Positions 1 to 6,260 of a DNA stretch of 11,272 nucleotides are shown piece after piece. A model generated the notes under the pieces. That model did not search any database, was not told where the DNA came from, and was given only the letters and a program-made list of their open reading frames with translations. Location of the stretch: the NCBI GenBank assembly GCA_965602045.1, contig CBFCXR010000064.1, forward strand, positions 1-11,272. The letters run 5' to 3'. A program made the position numbers and the translations under genes. Each line of letters opens with the position of its first letter. Within the stretch, counting starts at the first letter, position 1. This DNA is from G020354785 sp965602045 (lineage in GTDB: Bacteria > Bacteroidota > Bacteroidia > Bacteroidales > UBA10428).

Positions 1-95
1 CCGGGATATTAATTTTTACCTTCCGGTATACCTTTGAGATATTAGTTATTTTAATAATAATATTTGAAGTCATATTTAATTAGTAAATAATAAGG

Positions 96-305
96 CTATG
101 TATCATTATTGAAAAATTCGCTAAACTTTTTATCAATATGCTCATTGAACCATTTATCAATCAAAGACTTTCTGAATCGCCATTCTTTACCTAATTTTGC
201 TGCCGGAATCTTTTTTTCCTGTGCCCAGGTATAAATGGTTTGCGGCTTTAATCTTAAATAATCAGCTACTTCTTCTAAAGTCATTATATCATTCTTATAT
301 ATCAT
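96..305 (-). CDS. Small helix-turn-helix (excisionase/MerR-like, HTH_17) DNA-binding protein
   Basis: A 69-residue protein that is almost entirely one winged-helix domain of the HTH_17/excisionase type. Residues 8-22 (MTLEEVADYLRLKPQ) form the first helix and turn. TIYTWAQEKKIPAAKLGK (residues 23-40) gives the recognition helix and the start of the wing, and WRFRKSLIDKWF (residues 42-53) is the usual wing and last helix. It should bind DNA. Family members include phage or transposon excisionases and many small chromosomal regulators, and nothing here says which. No integrase lies next to it in the window, so an excision role is unsupported. The start could be Met1 or Met8; the domain is complete either way. 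It lies 75 bases downstream of the membrane-protein gene on the same strand, in an AT-rich gap without a clear promoter. The family is clear; the target is unknown. Confidence 0.85.
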   Translation of the reverse strand: MIYKNDIMTLEEVADYLRLKPQTIYTWAQEKKIPAAKLGKEWRFRKSLIDKWFNEHIDKKFSEFFNNDT

Positions 306-380
306 AGGTGCGGCCAGTTCTTGTTAAAATATATGATGTCCTGATATATTTTATATAAATATAATCGCAAATTGAATATA

Positions 381-1112
381 TTAGTTATTATCATCTATTT
401 GATTCGTCTGTGCAGGCTCATTTGTGGTTGTAACAAATAGTTGGTTAATTGATTGAATAACTGCTAAGTAAAAATTTCCCTCACGGGCTCTGAATAACTC
501 AAAAGGTATTAATTTGTCACCTAAAAAGGGTCTTAAATTCCAGGCCAGCTGCATCCCTACAAAAGCCAGTATAATAGCCCAAAACTTAAAAATATTTAAT
601 CCAATTTTCGGATACACATTCTTTGTTTCGCACGAATATTTTAGAGCCTCAATAATAGTCTTTAACCCGAAAAATCCGGAAAATATAAAAATCGCTACAT
701 GCAAAAGTTTTAAAAAGGCATAATTATTTCCGGTAATCAGAAAAAAAACTACTACAGGAGCAAAAGAAATCATTATTGAGGAAATCAATACAAAACCTGA
801 AAGAATAATACCTGTCATTTGAATGAATGCAAGCTTTGATCCTAAGATATATTGAATTACAAAAAATGCAGGAAAACAAATAAGTATAGACAAAATTAAT
901 AAGATTGGCACTTTTACTCCTGTGACCAGTGCCTGTAACACACTATTATAGCTTCCCATAACTATACCATAAAAAAAAGTAAATCCGATTATTACTATTA
1001 TCTGATTTACTACTAGTTTGCTTGAGTATGCTTTCTGATTAAGCTTTTCAAAATATTCTTCACGGTTTTGAAATACATTAAATACTTCTTTTATGCTTTT
1101 TAAATTGTTCAT
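381..1112 (-). CDS. YIP1-like polytopic inner-membrane protein of unknown function
   Basis: A 243-residue integral membrane protein. A charged, cytoplasm-like N-terminus (residues 1-31) is followed by hydrophobic segments at about 35-53, 68-90, 97-127 (one long or two short), 134-153 and 174-193. The C-terminal tail is hydrophilic and Asn/Asp/Gln-rich. The strongest signature follows the last segment: AWNLRPFLG (190-198), then PFELFRAREGNFY (203-215). I recall this pattern from a widespread family of uncharacterised bacterial membrane proteins, often labelled YIP1-like or 'actin-binding WH2 domain-containing'. That recognition is from memory of the motif. A perfect Bacteroidetes -7 box (TATATTTG) sits 26 bases upstream of the start codon, so it probably has its own promoter. 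No catalytic motif is visible and the neighbours give no functional clue. I am confident it is a real membrane protein and not confident of any role. Confidence 0.8.
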   Translation of the reverse strand: MNNLKSIKEVFNVFQNREEYFEKLNQKAYSSKLVVNQIIVIIGFTFFYGIVMGSYNSVLQALVTGVKVPILLILSILICFPAFFVIQYILGSKLAFIQMTGIILSGFVLISSIMISFAPVVVFFLITGNNYAFLKLLHVAIFIFSGFFGLKTIIEALKYSCETKNVYPKIGLNIFKFWAIILAFVGMQLAWNLRPFLGDKLIPFELFRAREGNFYLAVIQSINQLFVTTTNEPAQTNQIDDNN

Positions 1113-1137
1113 GATTAAAGGAATTTGAATTTATTTA

Positions 1138-1145
1138 CAAATATA
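1138..1145 (-). promoter_or_regulatory. Putative Bacteroidetes -7 promoter box for the YIP1-like gene
   Basis: On the minus strand the sequence reads TATATTTG, an exact match to the Bacteroidetes -7 consensus TAnnTTTG. It ends 25 bases before the start codon at 1112. A long T-run on the minus strand (A-run on plus, from about 1146) lies directly upstream. No TTTG -33 box is found at the standard 19-base spacing, so this is a half-match supported mainly by position. Confidence 0.45.
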
Positions 1146-1286
1146 AAAAAAAAATCATTTACTAGTGTATTATAATAAATAATAATGTTTATTGATGTTT
1201 AATACTGTTTTATACTATAACGTTTCCATTATAATATTTATTGTATAATAATCAATTGAGAATTTACTTTGGATTAAAATTATTTA

Positions 1287-1414
1287 GCACCTGTCTTAGC
1301 CGATACTATTATTATTTAATACCGGCTTTCAAAAATTTGGAGAATAAATTTTTGTAAAGACTCGCAGTGAAGGCTTTCAAGTCCTGCCTAAGGTGCAACG
1401 ATAAGTATAGTCGG
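1287..1414. other. Unassigned GC-richer, highly foldable intergenic element (possible structured RNA or repeat remnant)
   Basis: This is the notable content of the 335-base gap between the membrane protein and the lipoprotein gene. The edges pair twice: GCACCT (1287-1292) with AGGTGC (1391-1396), and CCGA-TA-CTAT (1300-1309) with ATAGTCGG (1407-1414). The order a-b-a'-b' would be a pseudoknot in RNA or nested ends in DNA. Inside is a 13-pair stem with one bulged base (1326-1338 with 1346-1359; inner arms CAAAAATTT and AAATTTTTG, loop GGAGAAT). A smaller stem-loop follows, with TGAA and TTCA around GGCT (1369-1380). The nonamer GGCTTTCAA occurs twice (1324-1332 and 1372-1380). Bases 1359-1400 are about 55% G+C against AT-rich flanks. 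The minus strand is open for 36 codons (1315-1422) without an ATG. The rest of the gap (1113-1286 and 1415-1447) is plain AT-rich sequence apart from the promoter box. Confidence 0.5.
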
Positions 1415-1447
1415 ACAACTTGTTACTAAAATTATAAAGTATTACAC

Positions 1448-2827
1448 TTAATCAGGTCTTGTAACAAATGAGAATGTATATGGCTCTTTCATATGAGCGC
1501 CAAAAATATCTACAGCTTCGGTTCCGATAGTAATTGTATATTTGGTATTGGCTTTAAGCGAACCGTTAGGTATAAATTCAAGCATTGTCTTTGAATCATA
1601 ATACCAATTCAGAGTTCCGGAGATATTTGGCGTAATACTAAATGCATTTTGAATGGATGATTTAACCATATAGGTATTGAAAGATAATTTGATATTATTT
1701 GTTCGTGATACAAATAATTCGCCGTTATTCGGATATGTATAACTCAAGCCGACAGGTACAGTGGAAAATGAAAATGAGAAATCGTCGCCCATTGTTACTC
1801 CATCCAGATCAAGGGCATCTGAGCCGATTGATACCATATATGTAGTATCTGCCTGAAATGCGCCACCAGTATATATAGTTAACTGGTTTCTCTCCGGCCA
1901 TATATAAATTAGATCTGAAACAGGAGTCACGGTTATAGCATTCTCAGTGGAGGTTTGTTCCATATTCCTTGGGAAAGTAATACTTATTCCCGAATATGAA
2001 ATTAAATCCACATAAATATCACCGTGATAGGGATATGTCTGAATTCCATTAAGAGTACTAGCTGATTGAACAGTACTAAAAGCAAATTCCAGGGGAAATC
2101 TTAAATAATTTCCTGCAGTGTCTTTTGCAAGAGCTGATAATTTCACATTATATGTAGTATCTGTAAAGCCGTCTTTTTGAGCTATTTTATAACTAAATGA
2201 TGTAATTTTACTGTAGGTAGTGATAGTTGCTCCCGGTTCAAATCCCCCATAGCTATAATCTTTACTTTCTGCGAAATAGTTCCAGCTTGGAGCTTCGGAA
2301 TACTGGCCCCAATAAAATATACCTTCGGTTTCAGGGGCAGTTGAAAAGGCTTCTTCAACGCTCTCACGATCCATTGGTTGAGAAAATGTTATAGAAATTG
2401 TCAAATTGGAAAACCGATTATCAAAAGCAATTTCGGCTTTATCTTCCGGATAATGTGACGTAACCAAATCAGGTATTGTTGATAAATCTATTTCCCCGAT
2501 ATAAGTTGTTCCGGCGCCTTCGATCATAATATTACAATGTTTGTAGATCCTGTGGTTTTCAGCTTCAATAGTTATGTCATAATTGCCTATAGGCAAATCT
2601 TCTATAGCAAACGATCCGTCAGAAGGATCTATTTCAGCTGAATCTACCGGAAAAACCTGGCTTACTACTACAAGTGCATTACTTGAGATTTGTAATACTT
2701 TTCCAACAATACTTCCATGCAGGGCATCATTTAGTAGACGGGGATCAACTTCATTATATATATTTTTTTCACAGTTTGTAATTAGCAGAACTGTTAAAAC
2801 TATAATTACTAAAACAATCTTTTTCAT
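1448..2827 (-). CDS. Surface lipoprotein with carboxypeptidase-regulatory-like and three Big_5 Ig-like domains
   Basis: A 459-residue exported protein. Residues 1-18 form a lipoprotein signal: MKK, a hydrophobic core, then LLITNC with Cys19 as the probable lipid-bearing residue; Asn at -1 is unusual. Residues about 38-118 resemble a carboxypeptidase-regulatory-like beta-sandwich (GSIVGKV, then DGSFAIEDLPIGNYDITIEA). Three bacterial Ig-like Big_5 repeats follow, at about 120-252, 262-357 and 364-457. Each has the family pattern: a PxxG/PEDK opening, 'ITFSQPM'-like strand, 'TTYxVxIG/L' strand, 'A.D..G' turn and 'F.FST/FSFVT' ending. The first repeat is longer, with an aromatic insert around 172-194. 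Big_5 domains usually act as spacer or binding modules in cell-surface proteins, and no enzymatic domain is visible. The gene stands alone between gaps of 262 and 335 bases. Not a SusD or a typical adhesin; the ligand is unknown. Confidence 0.85.
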   Translation of the reverse strand: MKKIVLVIIVLTVLLITNCEKNIYNEVDPRLLNDALHGSIVGKVLQISSNALVVVSQVFPVDSAEIDPSDGSFAIEDLPIGNYDITIEAENHRIYKHCNIMIEGAGTTYIGEIDLSTIPDLVTSHYPEDKAEIAFDNRFSNLTISITFSQPMDRESVEEAFSTAPETEGIFYWGQYSEAPSWNYFAESKDYSYGGFEPGATITTYSKITSFSYKIAQKDGFTDTTYNVKLSALAKDTAGNYLRFPLEFAFSTVQSASTLNGIQTYPYHGDIYVDLISYSGISITFPRNMEQTSTENAITVTPVSDLIYIWPERNQLTIYTGGAFQADTTYMVSIGSDALDLDGVTMGDDFSFSFSTVPVGLSYTYPNNGELFVSRTNNIKLSFNTYMVKSSIQNAFSITPNISGTLNWYYDSKTMLEFIPNGSLKANTKYTITIGTEAVDIFGAHMKEPYTFSFVTRPD

Positions 2828-3089
2828 TATTAATGTTTTTTGAATTAAACAATTTCATGTATGATGTACTCTTATGGTTAAAGGTTGCGTTGTAAAAAGA
2901 AAAATTACCGAAATCTGCATATGAATTTTGGGAGGATTTCCTGACTAATAATATTTCAGTATTGTAGTGCCGTGAAGTTAATAAAGGCCTGAATGGTAGT
3001 TAATTTAACAATATGCCATAAACTTTGAGCCGGGGATATTATTGAATCATGCATTGTTTTTTCAGCAACGAAATATAAATTATATCAAA

Positions 3090-3470
3090 TCAGGCGGCTA
3101 TATTGTTCTGAGGTATAATTATATTTCTATCTAAAAAGATATTTTCAAGTTTTAGCAAATTAATTAATTCATCGATTTCTCTGGATATATTGGCAAAATA
3201 TAATTGTTTATTATATATTTCAGAAACCCGGATTAGTTTAATTAAAATACGGAAACCGTAAGAATCAATAAATTTTATTCCTTTTAAGTTAAGAATAAGA
3301 TTTATTTTCTGGTTCCTGTCTGCTTTGAAGATATCCTTTTCAATAGTTTCTTTAATAATATCAGCTATTAGAATGTCTATTCTTTTTGCCTTCTTCAAGG
3401 TGTAGACTATATTTGATTTTATATATTCTTTACGTAACATCTTTGTCAAGTTTTTATGTTTACAGTGCAT
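3090..3470 (-). CDS. STAS-domain protein, anti-anti-sigma-factor-like
   Basis: A 126-residue soluble protein made of one STAS domain. The first strand and helix span about residues 18-47. The core is KINLILNLKGIKFIDSYGFRI (55-75), followed by the helix LIKLIRVSEIYNKQ and a late strand LYFANI (90-95). In SpoIIAA-type antagonists the loop reads D-S-S-G and the second Ser is phosphorylated by the partner kinase. Here it reads Asp69-Ser70-Tyr71-Gly72, so the usual acceptor is replaced by Tyr. It may be regulated differently or not by phosphorylation. No RsbW-like kinase or PP2C phosphatase is adjacent, although an ECF sigma gene lies two genes upstream on the same strand. Met11 (start at 3440) places the first strand more typically than Met1, so the true start is uncertain. 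The STAS assignment is fairly sure; the partner is unknown. Confidence 0.72.
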   Translation of the reverse strand: MHCKHKNLTKMLRKEYIKSNIVYTLKKAKRIDILIADIIKETIEKDIFKADRNQKINLILNLKGIKFIDSYGFRILIKLIRVSEIYNKQLYFANISREIDELINLLKLENIFLDRNIIIPQNNIAA

Positions 3471-3578
3471 TTAGTATTCTATTTACTATTTACATATAAT
3501 GAAATACAAATAATATGCCATAAATATATAATTGACATAATTAATTTTAGAAATACAGATTGATAACAGGCTATAACA

Positions 3579-3617
3579 ATTTATCAGGAAAGCAACGCAA
3601 CTTTCCAGCAGATAAAT
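3579..3617. other. Imperfect hairpin between rsmG and the STAS gene
   Basis: Two stacked inverted repeats: ATTTATC (3579-3585) with GATAAAT (3611-3617), and GGAAAG (3587-3592) with CTTTCC (3601-3606). The loop is CAACGCAA and a small asymmetric internal loop separates the two stems. It starts about 30 bases beyond the rsmG stop codon, in a 178-base gap. No T-run follows on either strand, so it is not a classical intrinsic terminator. It could act as a 3'-end stabiliser or processing site for the rsmG message. Confidence 0.4.
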
Positions 3618-3648
3618 AATAGTTGCAAATACGTTTATTTTGTTCTTA

Positions 3649-4278
3649 TTAAATGGCAGTAAGATTAATGTATACAATTTTTTTTGTTTCAAAATACGGT
3701 TCATTGAAATAATCACTGATATTAAAGGTTTTAAAAGCATAATGCAGGGAATTTACTTCTTTAAGGATGTTGCCGCCTTTAAGGTAAAATACTCCGTTTT
3801 TAAGTGAGTTAAAGCTGTTTTCACTTACTTTATCATATATCATATTAACAAATGCCGGTAGTGATGTTACCGCACGACTTATAATAAAATCATATCGTCC
3901 CGTGATATTTTCAGCCCTGATTTGTTCTCCTTTACAATTATTCAATCCTAATGTTTTGATAATTTCTTTAACAACTTTAATTTTTTTCCCAACCGAATCA
4001 ATGAGATAAAATTCTGTGCCAGGGAAGAGAATACTTAGCGGAATACCGGGGAAACCACCTCCCGTTCCAACGTCGATGACACTTGTGCCTGGTTTAAAGT
4101 GAATAATCCTGGAAATAGCCAGTGAATATAATATATGATGGAGATATAATGAATTTATATCTTTTCTTGAAATAACATTAATTTTAGCATTCCAATATTT
4201 ATAGATTTCTCCAAGATTACCAAAAAGATCTAATTGTTCTTTTGCTAAATCCGGAAAATATTTAATAATATGATGCAT
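3649..4278 (-). CDS. rsmG: 16S rRNA (guanine(527)-N7)-methyltransferase RsmG (GidB)
   Basis: A 209-residue Rossmann-fold methyltransferase, the normal length for RsmG. It uses S-adenosylmethionine to methylate N7 of G527 in the 530 loop of 16S rRNA. Residues 24-40 (EIYKYWNAKINVISRKD) match the family's N-terminal 'Y...WN.K.NLTS' motif, and LHHILYSLA (46-54) is the conserved 'HxxDSL' region with Tyr in place of Asp. The SAM-binding loop is VIDVGTGGGFPGIPLSI (67-83), with Asp94 in the acidic position that contacts the SAM ribose. ISRAV (133-137) matches the conserved 'ARAV' motif. It lies 52 bases downstream of the sigma gene on the same strand and probably shares its transcript. In many bacteria the gene sits in a gidA-gidB-parA operon; here it does not. 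Confident assignment. Confidence 0.95.
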   Translation of the reverse strand: MHHIIKYFPDLAKEQLDLFGNLGEIYKYWNAKINVISRKDINSLYLHHILYSLAISRIIHFKPGTSVIDVGTGGGFPGIPLSILFPGTEFYLIDSVGKKIKVVKEIIKTLGLNNCKGEQIRAENITGRYDFIISRAVTSLPAFVNMIYDKVSENSFNSLKNGVFYLKGGNILKEVNSLHYAFKTFNISDYFNEPYFETKKIVYINLTAI

Positions 4279-4330
4279 TAAATTATTTTCAGGTTTAATA
4301 ATTCATGATATTGCAGTAAAGGAACCGGAA

Positions 4331-4930
4331 TTAGATCTTTGCAGTAGTATTTTTAAGAATATTATATAGAAGTTCTCTTGCTCTGAATAGTTGGGCCTTA
4401 ACTGTTCCTATCGGCAACTCAAGTTCCTCGGCTATTTCTTCATAGGACAATTCCCTAAAATATCGCAACTCAATTAGTTTTCTATATCGTGGTTTAAGTT
4501 TTGTAACAACGTTACGTAATAATTTTGCCTTCTGCTGACTTATCAGGTGTTCTTCCGGATCCATCATGGGAGACTGAACTTCATATGTTGCCTTTTCGTG
4601 TTCTTCATCATTTTGGTCAAGTGAAATATGGTTAGCTTTTTTCTTCCTGATAAAGTCAATACAATTATTTGTAGCTATTTTAAATAACCATGTACTAAAT
4701 GCAAAGTTTGGGGCATATTGATCAAGATTTTTAAAAGCTTTACCAAATGCTTCTATAGTAAGATCCTCAGCATCACTGGCATTGTTTACCATTTTCAACA
4801 GCATATAGTAAATTGCATCGCGGTATCTGCCCATCAGTTCTGCATATGCTTTCTGATCTCCGGCGGTAGCCTTATTAACCAAAATATAGTCTCGTTTTGC
4901 TTTGTCTGATAGATTGATATTTACTTCCAT
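4331..4930 (-). CDS. ECF-type RNA polymerase sigma factor (sigma-70 family)
   Basis: A 199-residue sigma factor with only regions 2 and 4, as in the ECF group. Region 2 covers about residues 18-99: AGDQKAYAELMGRYRDAIYY, then ASDAEDLTIEAFGKAFKNL (2.1-2.2) and FSTWLFKIATNNCIDFIRKK (2.3-2.4, DNA melting and -10 contact). An acidic linker of about 40 residues follows. Region 4 is at about 138-194: LKPRYRKLIELRYFRELSYEEIAEEL, then IGTVKAQLFRAREL, the helix-turn-helix that contacts the -35. No anti-sigma gene with a transmembrane segment follows, unlike many ECF loci; rsmG comes next. The start is well set: ATG at 4930 overlaps the end of the glycosyltransferase gene by 10 bases and is preceded by AAGGAG at a 6-base spacing. 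Its expression is probably coupled to the upstream gene. Regulon unknown. Confidence 0.93.
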   Translation of the reverse strand: MEVNINLSDKAKRDYILVNKATAGDQKAYAELMGRYRDAIYYMLLKMVNNASDAEDLTIEAFGKAFKNLDQYAPNFAFSTWLFKIATNNCIDFIRKKKANHISLDQNDEEHEKATYEVQSPMMDPEEHLISQQKAKLLRNVVTKLKPRYRKLIELRYFRELSYEEIAEELELPIGTVKAQLFRARELLYNILKNTTAKI

Positions 4931-5688
4931 TGGTGTCTCCTTCGTCTAAATCGGATTGATATATATAAATAAAAATTAAATATTACAGATAAAATATCAA
5001 AAAATAACGAAGTTAGCAATAAATGCTTCTCTTTCAAACGTATCATAGCATTTTTTATAATAACCATTTGTATTATTGTTCGGAAGATAAAAGCATAAAT
5101 TACATATATTGTTAAAACATTTTTTGATACTAAAAAAACAAAAGATGCATAGTATAAAAACCTGCTGAATTGCTCACCGCCTAATAACAATTTATGAATC
5201 CCTTTATAGTATTTACCGGTAGACATATGCCGCTTTTTCTGTTTAATCCATTGTTTAAGTGAATCTGCAGGTATAGATCTCGTATGACTTTCTTCGGATA
5301 TTTCAATTGCAGTATTCGATTTATTTGCATTTTCATTAACAAACAGATCATCATCGCCTGATAATAGATGATAATGGGATGCAAATCCCTTTTTTTCAAA
5401 GAAAAATGATTTTCTGTAAGCAAGATTTCGGCCAACTCCCATATAGGGTTTGCCAGCAAGTTTGTAACTCAGATATTGTATAGCAATTATTAAAGTATCA
5501 TATCTGATGTAATTATTAAGTAAACTGAACTTTGGAAAGTAACCTCCATAGCCAAGGACAATGGATTTCTCTTTTGTGAAATTTTCCTGGATTTTTTTTA
5601 ACCACCGGTTACTCATTGCTTTGCAGTCAGCGTCAGTAAAAACTAATAATTCTTTTCTGGATGCTTTGATTCCAATTGTTATGGCCAA
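4921..5688 (-). CDS. Glycosyltransferase family 2, C-terminal fragment
   Basis: A 255-residue continuation of the upstream fragment. Its apparent start at 5688 is a TTG that in the intact gene would be an internal Leu codon. Residues 14-22 (LLVFTDADC) hold the DxD metal/nucleotide motif. GVGRNLAYRK (84-93) is the acceptor-side motif. LLSGDDDLFV (108-117) contains the likely catalytic acidic cluster. LKQWIKQKKRHMSTGKYYKG (144-163) is the Q..RH/RW-like motif of processive and membrane GT2 enzymes. Hydrophobic segments follow at about 177-215 and 222-246, ending in a basic RFRRRRHQWK tail. The stop overlaps the sigma factor start by 10 bases. Whether it is translated alone is doubtful, because no ribosome binding site precedes the TTG. 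Confidence 0.75.
   Translation of the reverse strand: MAITIGIKASRKELLVFTDADCKAMSNRWLKKIQENFTKEKSIVLGYGGYFPKFSLLNNYIRYDTLIIAIQYLSYKLAGKPYMGVGRNLAYRKSFFFEKKGFASHYHLLSGDDDLFVNENANKSNTAIEISEESHTRSIPADSLKQWIKQKKRHMSTGKYYKGIHKLLLGGEQFSRFLYYASFVFLVSKNVLTIYVIYAFIFRTIIQMVIIKNAMIRLKEKHLLLTSLFFDILSVIFNFYLYISIRFRRRRHQWK
4937..4942 (-). promoter_or_regulatory. Shine-Dalgarno sequence for the sigma factor gene
   Basis: The minus strand reads AAGGAG, then 6 bases, then the sigma ATG. This is a near-perfect ribosome binding site, rare in this window where most genes have none. It lies inside the last codons of the glycosyltransferase gene and supports the 4930 start. It also allows independent or coupled initiation despite the upstream frameshift. 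Confidence 0.7.
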
Positions 5689-6086
5689 TTTCTTCCGTGT
5701 GAGAACTTCTTATCTTCGTTTATTGTAGTAGTACGTAAATTAGAGTATTGTCTGATATATTTGCCTATCACTTCATCTGTATCATCAGAAGAACAATCAT
5801 TTACAACAATTACTTCATAATCAGGATAGTCCTGTGTTAATATTGAAGGTAAGAATTTATCAAGATTAGCACCCTCATTTCTGGCGCAGATTATGACCGA
5901 GATTGGCTCTTTTTTTATTTTAACTGGTTTCTTACTGTAAAAAAGCAATTTGCTATATATACCTAAATAATATATTAATTGGAGCAATAAACTTATAATG
6001 AATATTCCCAGTATAATGTTGTTTAGATTGTCAAAAAAGAATTCCTGTATATCCACAATAATTGTATTCAGATTATCATATGCCAA
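5679..6086 (-). CDS. Glycosyltransferase family 2, N-terminal fragment
   Basis: A 135-residue piece carrying the front half of the GT2 enzyme. Residues about 23-50 are a membrane anchor (ILGIFIISLLLQLIYYLGIY). The GT-A fold then begins with ISVIICARNEGANLDKFLPSIL (62-83), the typical first strand and 'ARNE' motif. EVIVVNDCSSDDTDEVI (91-107) is the strand with the first conserved Asp (Asp97) that binds the nucleotide. The genuine sequence ends at about Gly131 (FSHG); the last four residues, RNWP, come from the wrong frame before a stop at 5679. Alone it lacks the DxD metal site and cannot be active. A divergent gene (tgt) starts 174 bases away on the other strand; I found no clear promoter for this gene in that gap. 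Confidence 0.8.
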   Translation of the reverse strand: MAYDNLNTIIVDIQEFFFDNLNNIILGIFIISLLLQLIYYLGIYSKLLFYSKKPVKIKKEPISVIICARNEGANLDKFLPSILTQDYPDYEVIVVNDCSSDDTDEVIGKYIRQYSNLRTTTINEDKKFSHGRNWP

Positions 6087-6233
6087 TAATAAAAAATCAA
6101 TTTAATAAAATCTAAATTTCTGTTTTTATTTTATTAACATAAGTATATATGCTTATTAGCAATTTATAAAAGATTATCATATAAACCAAATAACTGCAAT
6201 ATCGCAGTCGGGGCTTTTTTTGACTTTAATAGC

Positions 6234-6241
6234 TATCTTTG
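6234..6241 (+). promoter_or_regulatory. Putative -7 promoter box for tgt-lptG
   Basis: TATCTTTG matches the Bacteroidetes -7 consensus TAnnTTTG exactly and ends 19 bases before the tgt ATG, which implies a very short leader. There is no TTTG at the standard 19-base spacing upstream; the nearest one (6219-6222) is only 11 bases away. A half-match supported by its position in the divergent gap. Confidence 0.45.
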
Positions 6242-6260
6242 ACTTTTATTAAATATTTTA

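Larger units (their letters stand above)
4921..6086 (-). pseudogene. Family 2 membrane glycosyltransferase, disrupted by a one-base frameshift
   Basis: Two overlapping reading frames together make one complete GT2 enzyme. If one A is restored near 5692 the protein is 388 residues, close to what I expect for Bacteroidetes membrane GT2 proteins. The N-terminal part has a transmembrane helix and the nucleotide-sugar-binding half. The C-terminal part has the DxD motif, the later catalytic acidic motif, the QKKRH motif and a hydrophobic tail. On the minus strand the junction is GGAAGAAATTGG, giving G-R-N-W-P-stop, whereas GGAAAGAAATTGG would read G-K-K-L-A and continue in frame with the second piece. 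This is either a recent real mutation or a sequencing/assembly error. The remaining sequence shows no decay, which favours recent or artefactual. Substrate and product are unknown; it would transfer a sugar from a nucleotide-sugar donor at the cytoplasmic membrane face. Confidence 0.8.

Noticed and set aside
1..95. Window start, possible continuation of a gene or terminator
   Set aside because: AT-rich, with no coding signal and no hairpin with a T-run.
96..305. Excisionase as a sign of a prophage or integrated element
   Set aside because: No integrase, attachment repeats or phage genes are visible in the window. HTH_17 proteins are often ordinary regulators.
2828..3089. Possible small gene or RNA in the gap between the lipoprotein and STAS genes
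   Set aside because: AT-rich sequence with no open frame of note on either strand, no matching promoter box and no convincing stem.
3486..3740. Open frame of 84 codons on the minus strand, hydrophobic translation
   Set aside because: It begins inside rsmG in another frame and runs into an AT-rich gap. Its composition is what AT-rich non-coding sequence gives, and no family is recognisable.
5679..5695. Programmed -1 ribosomal frameshift joining the glycosyltransferase halves
   Set aside because: No X-XXY-YYZ slippery heptamer is present at the junction and I see no clear downstream stimulatory stem; a missing base is the simpler explanation.
6194..6221. Short hairpin ACTGC-AATATC-GCAGT followed by a T-run, possible terminator
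   Set aside because: The stem is only 5 pairs and six bases separate it from the T-run. It sits in a divergent gap where no plus-strand transcript needs to end.
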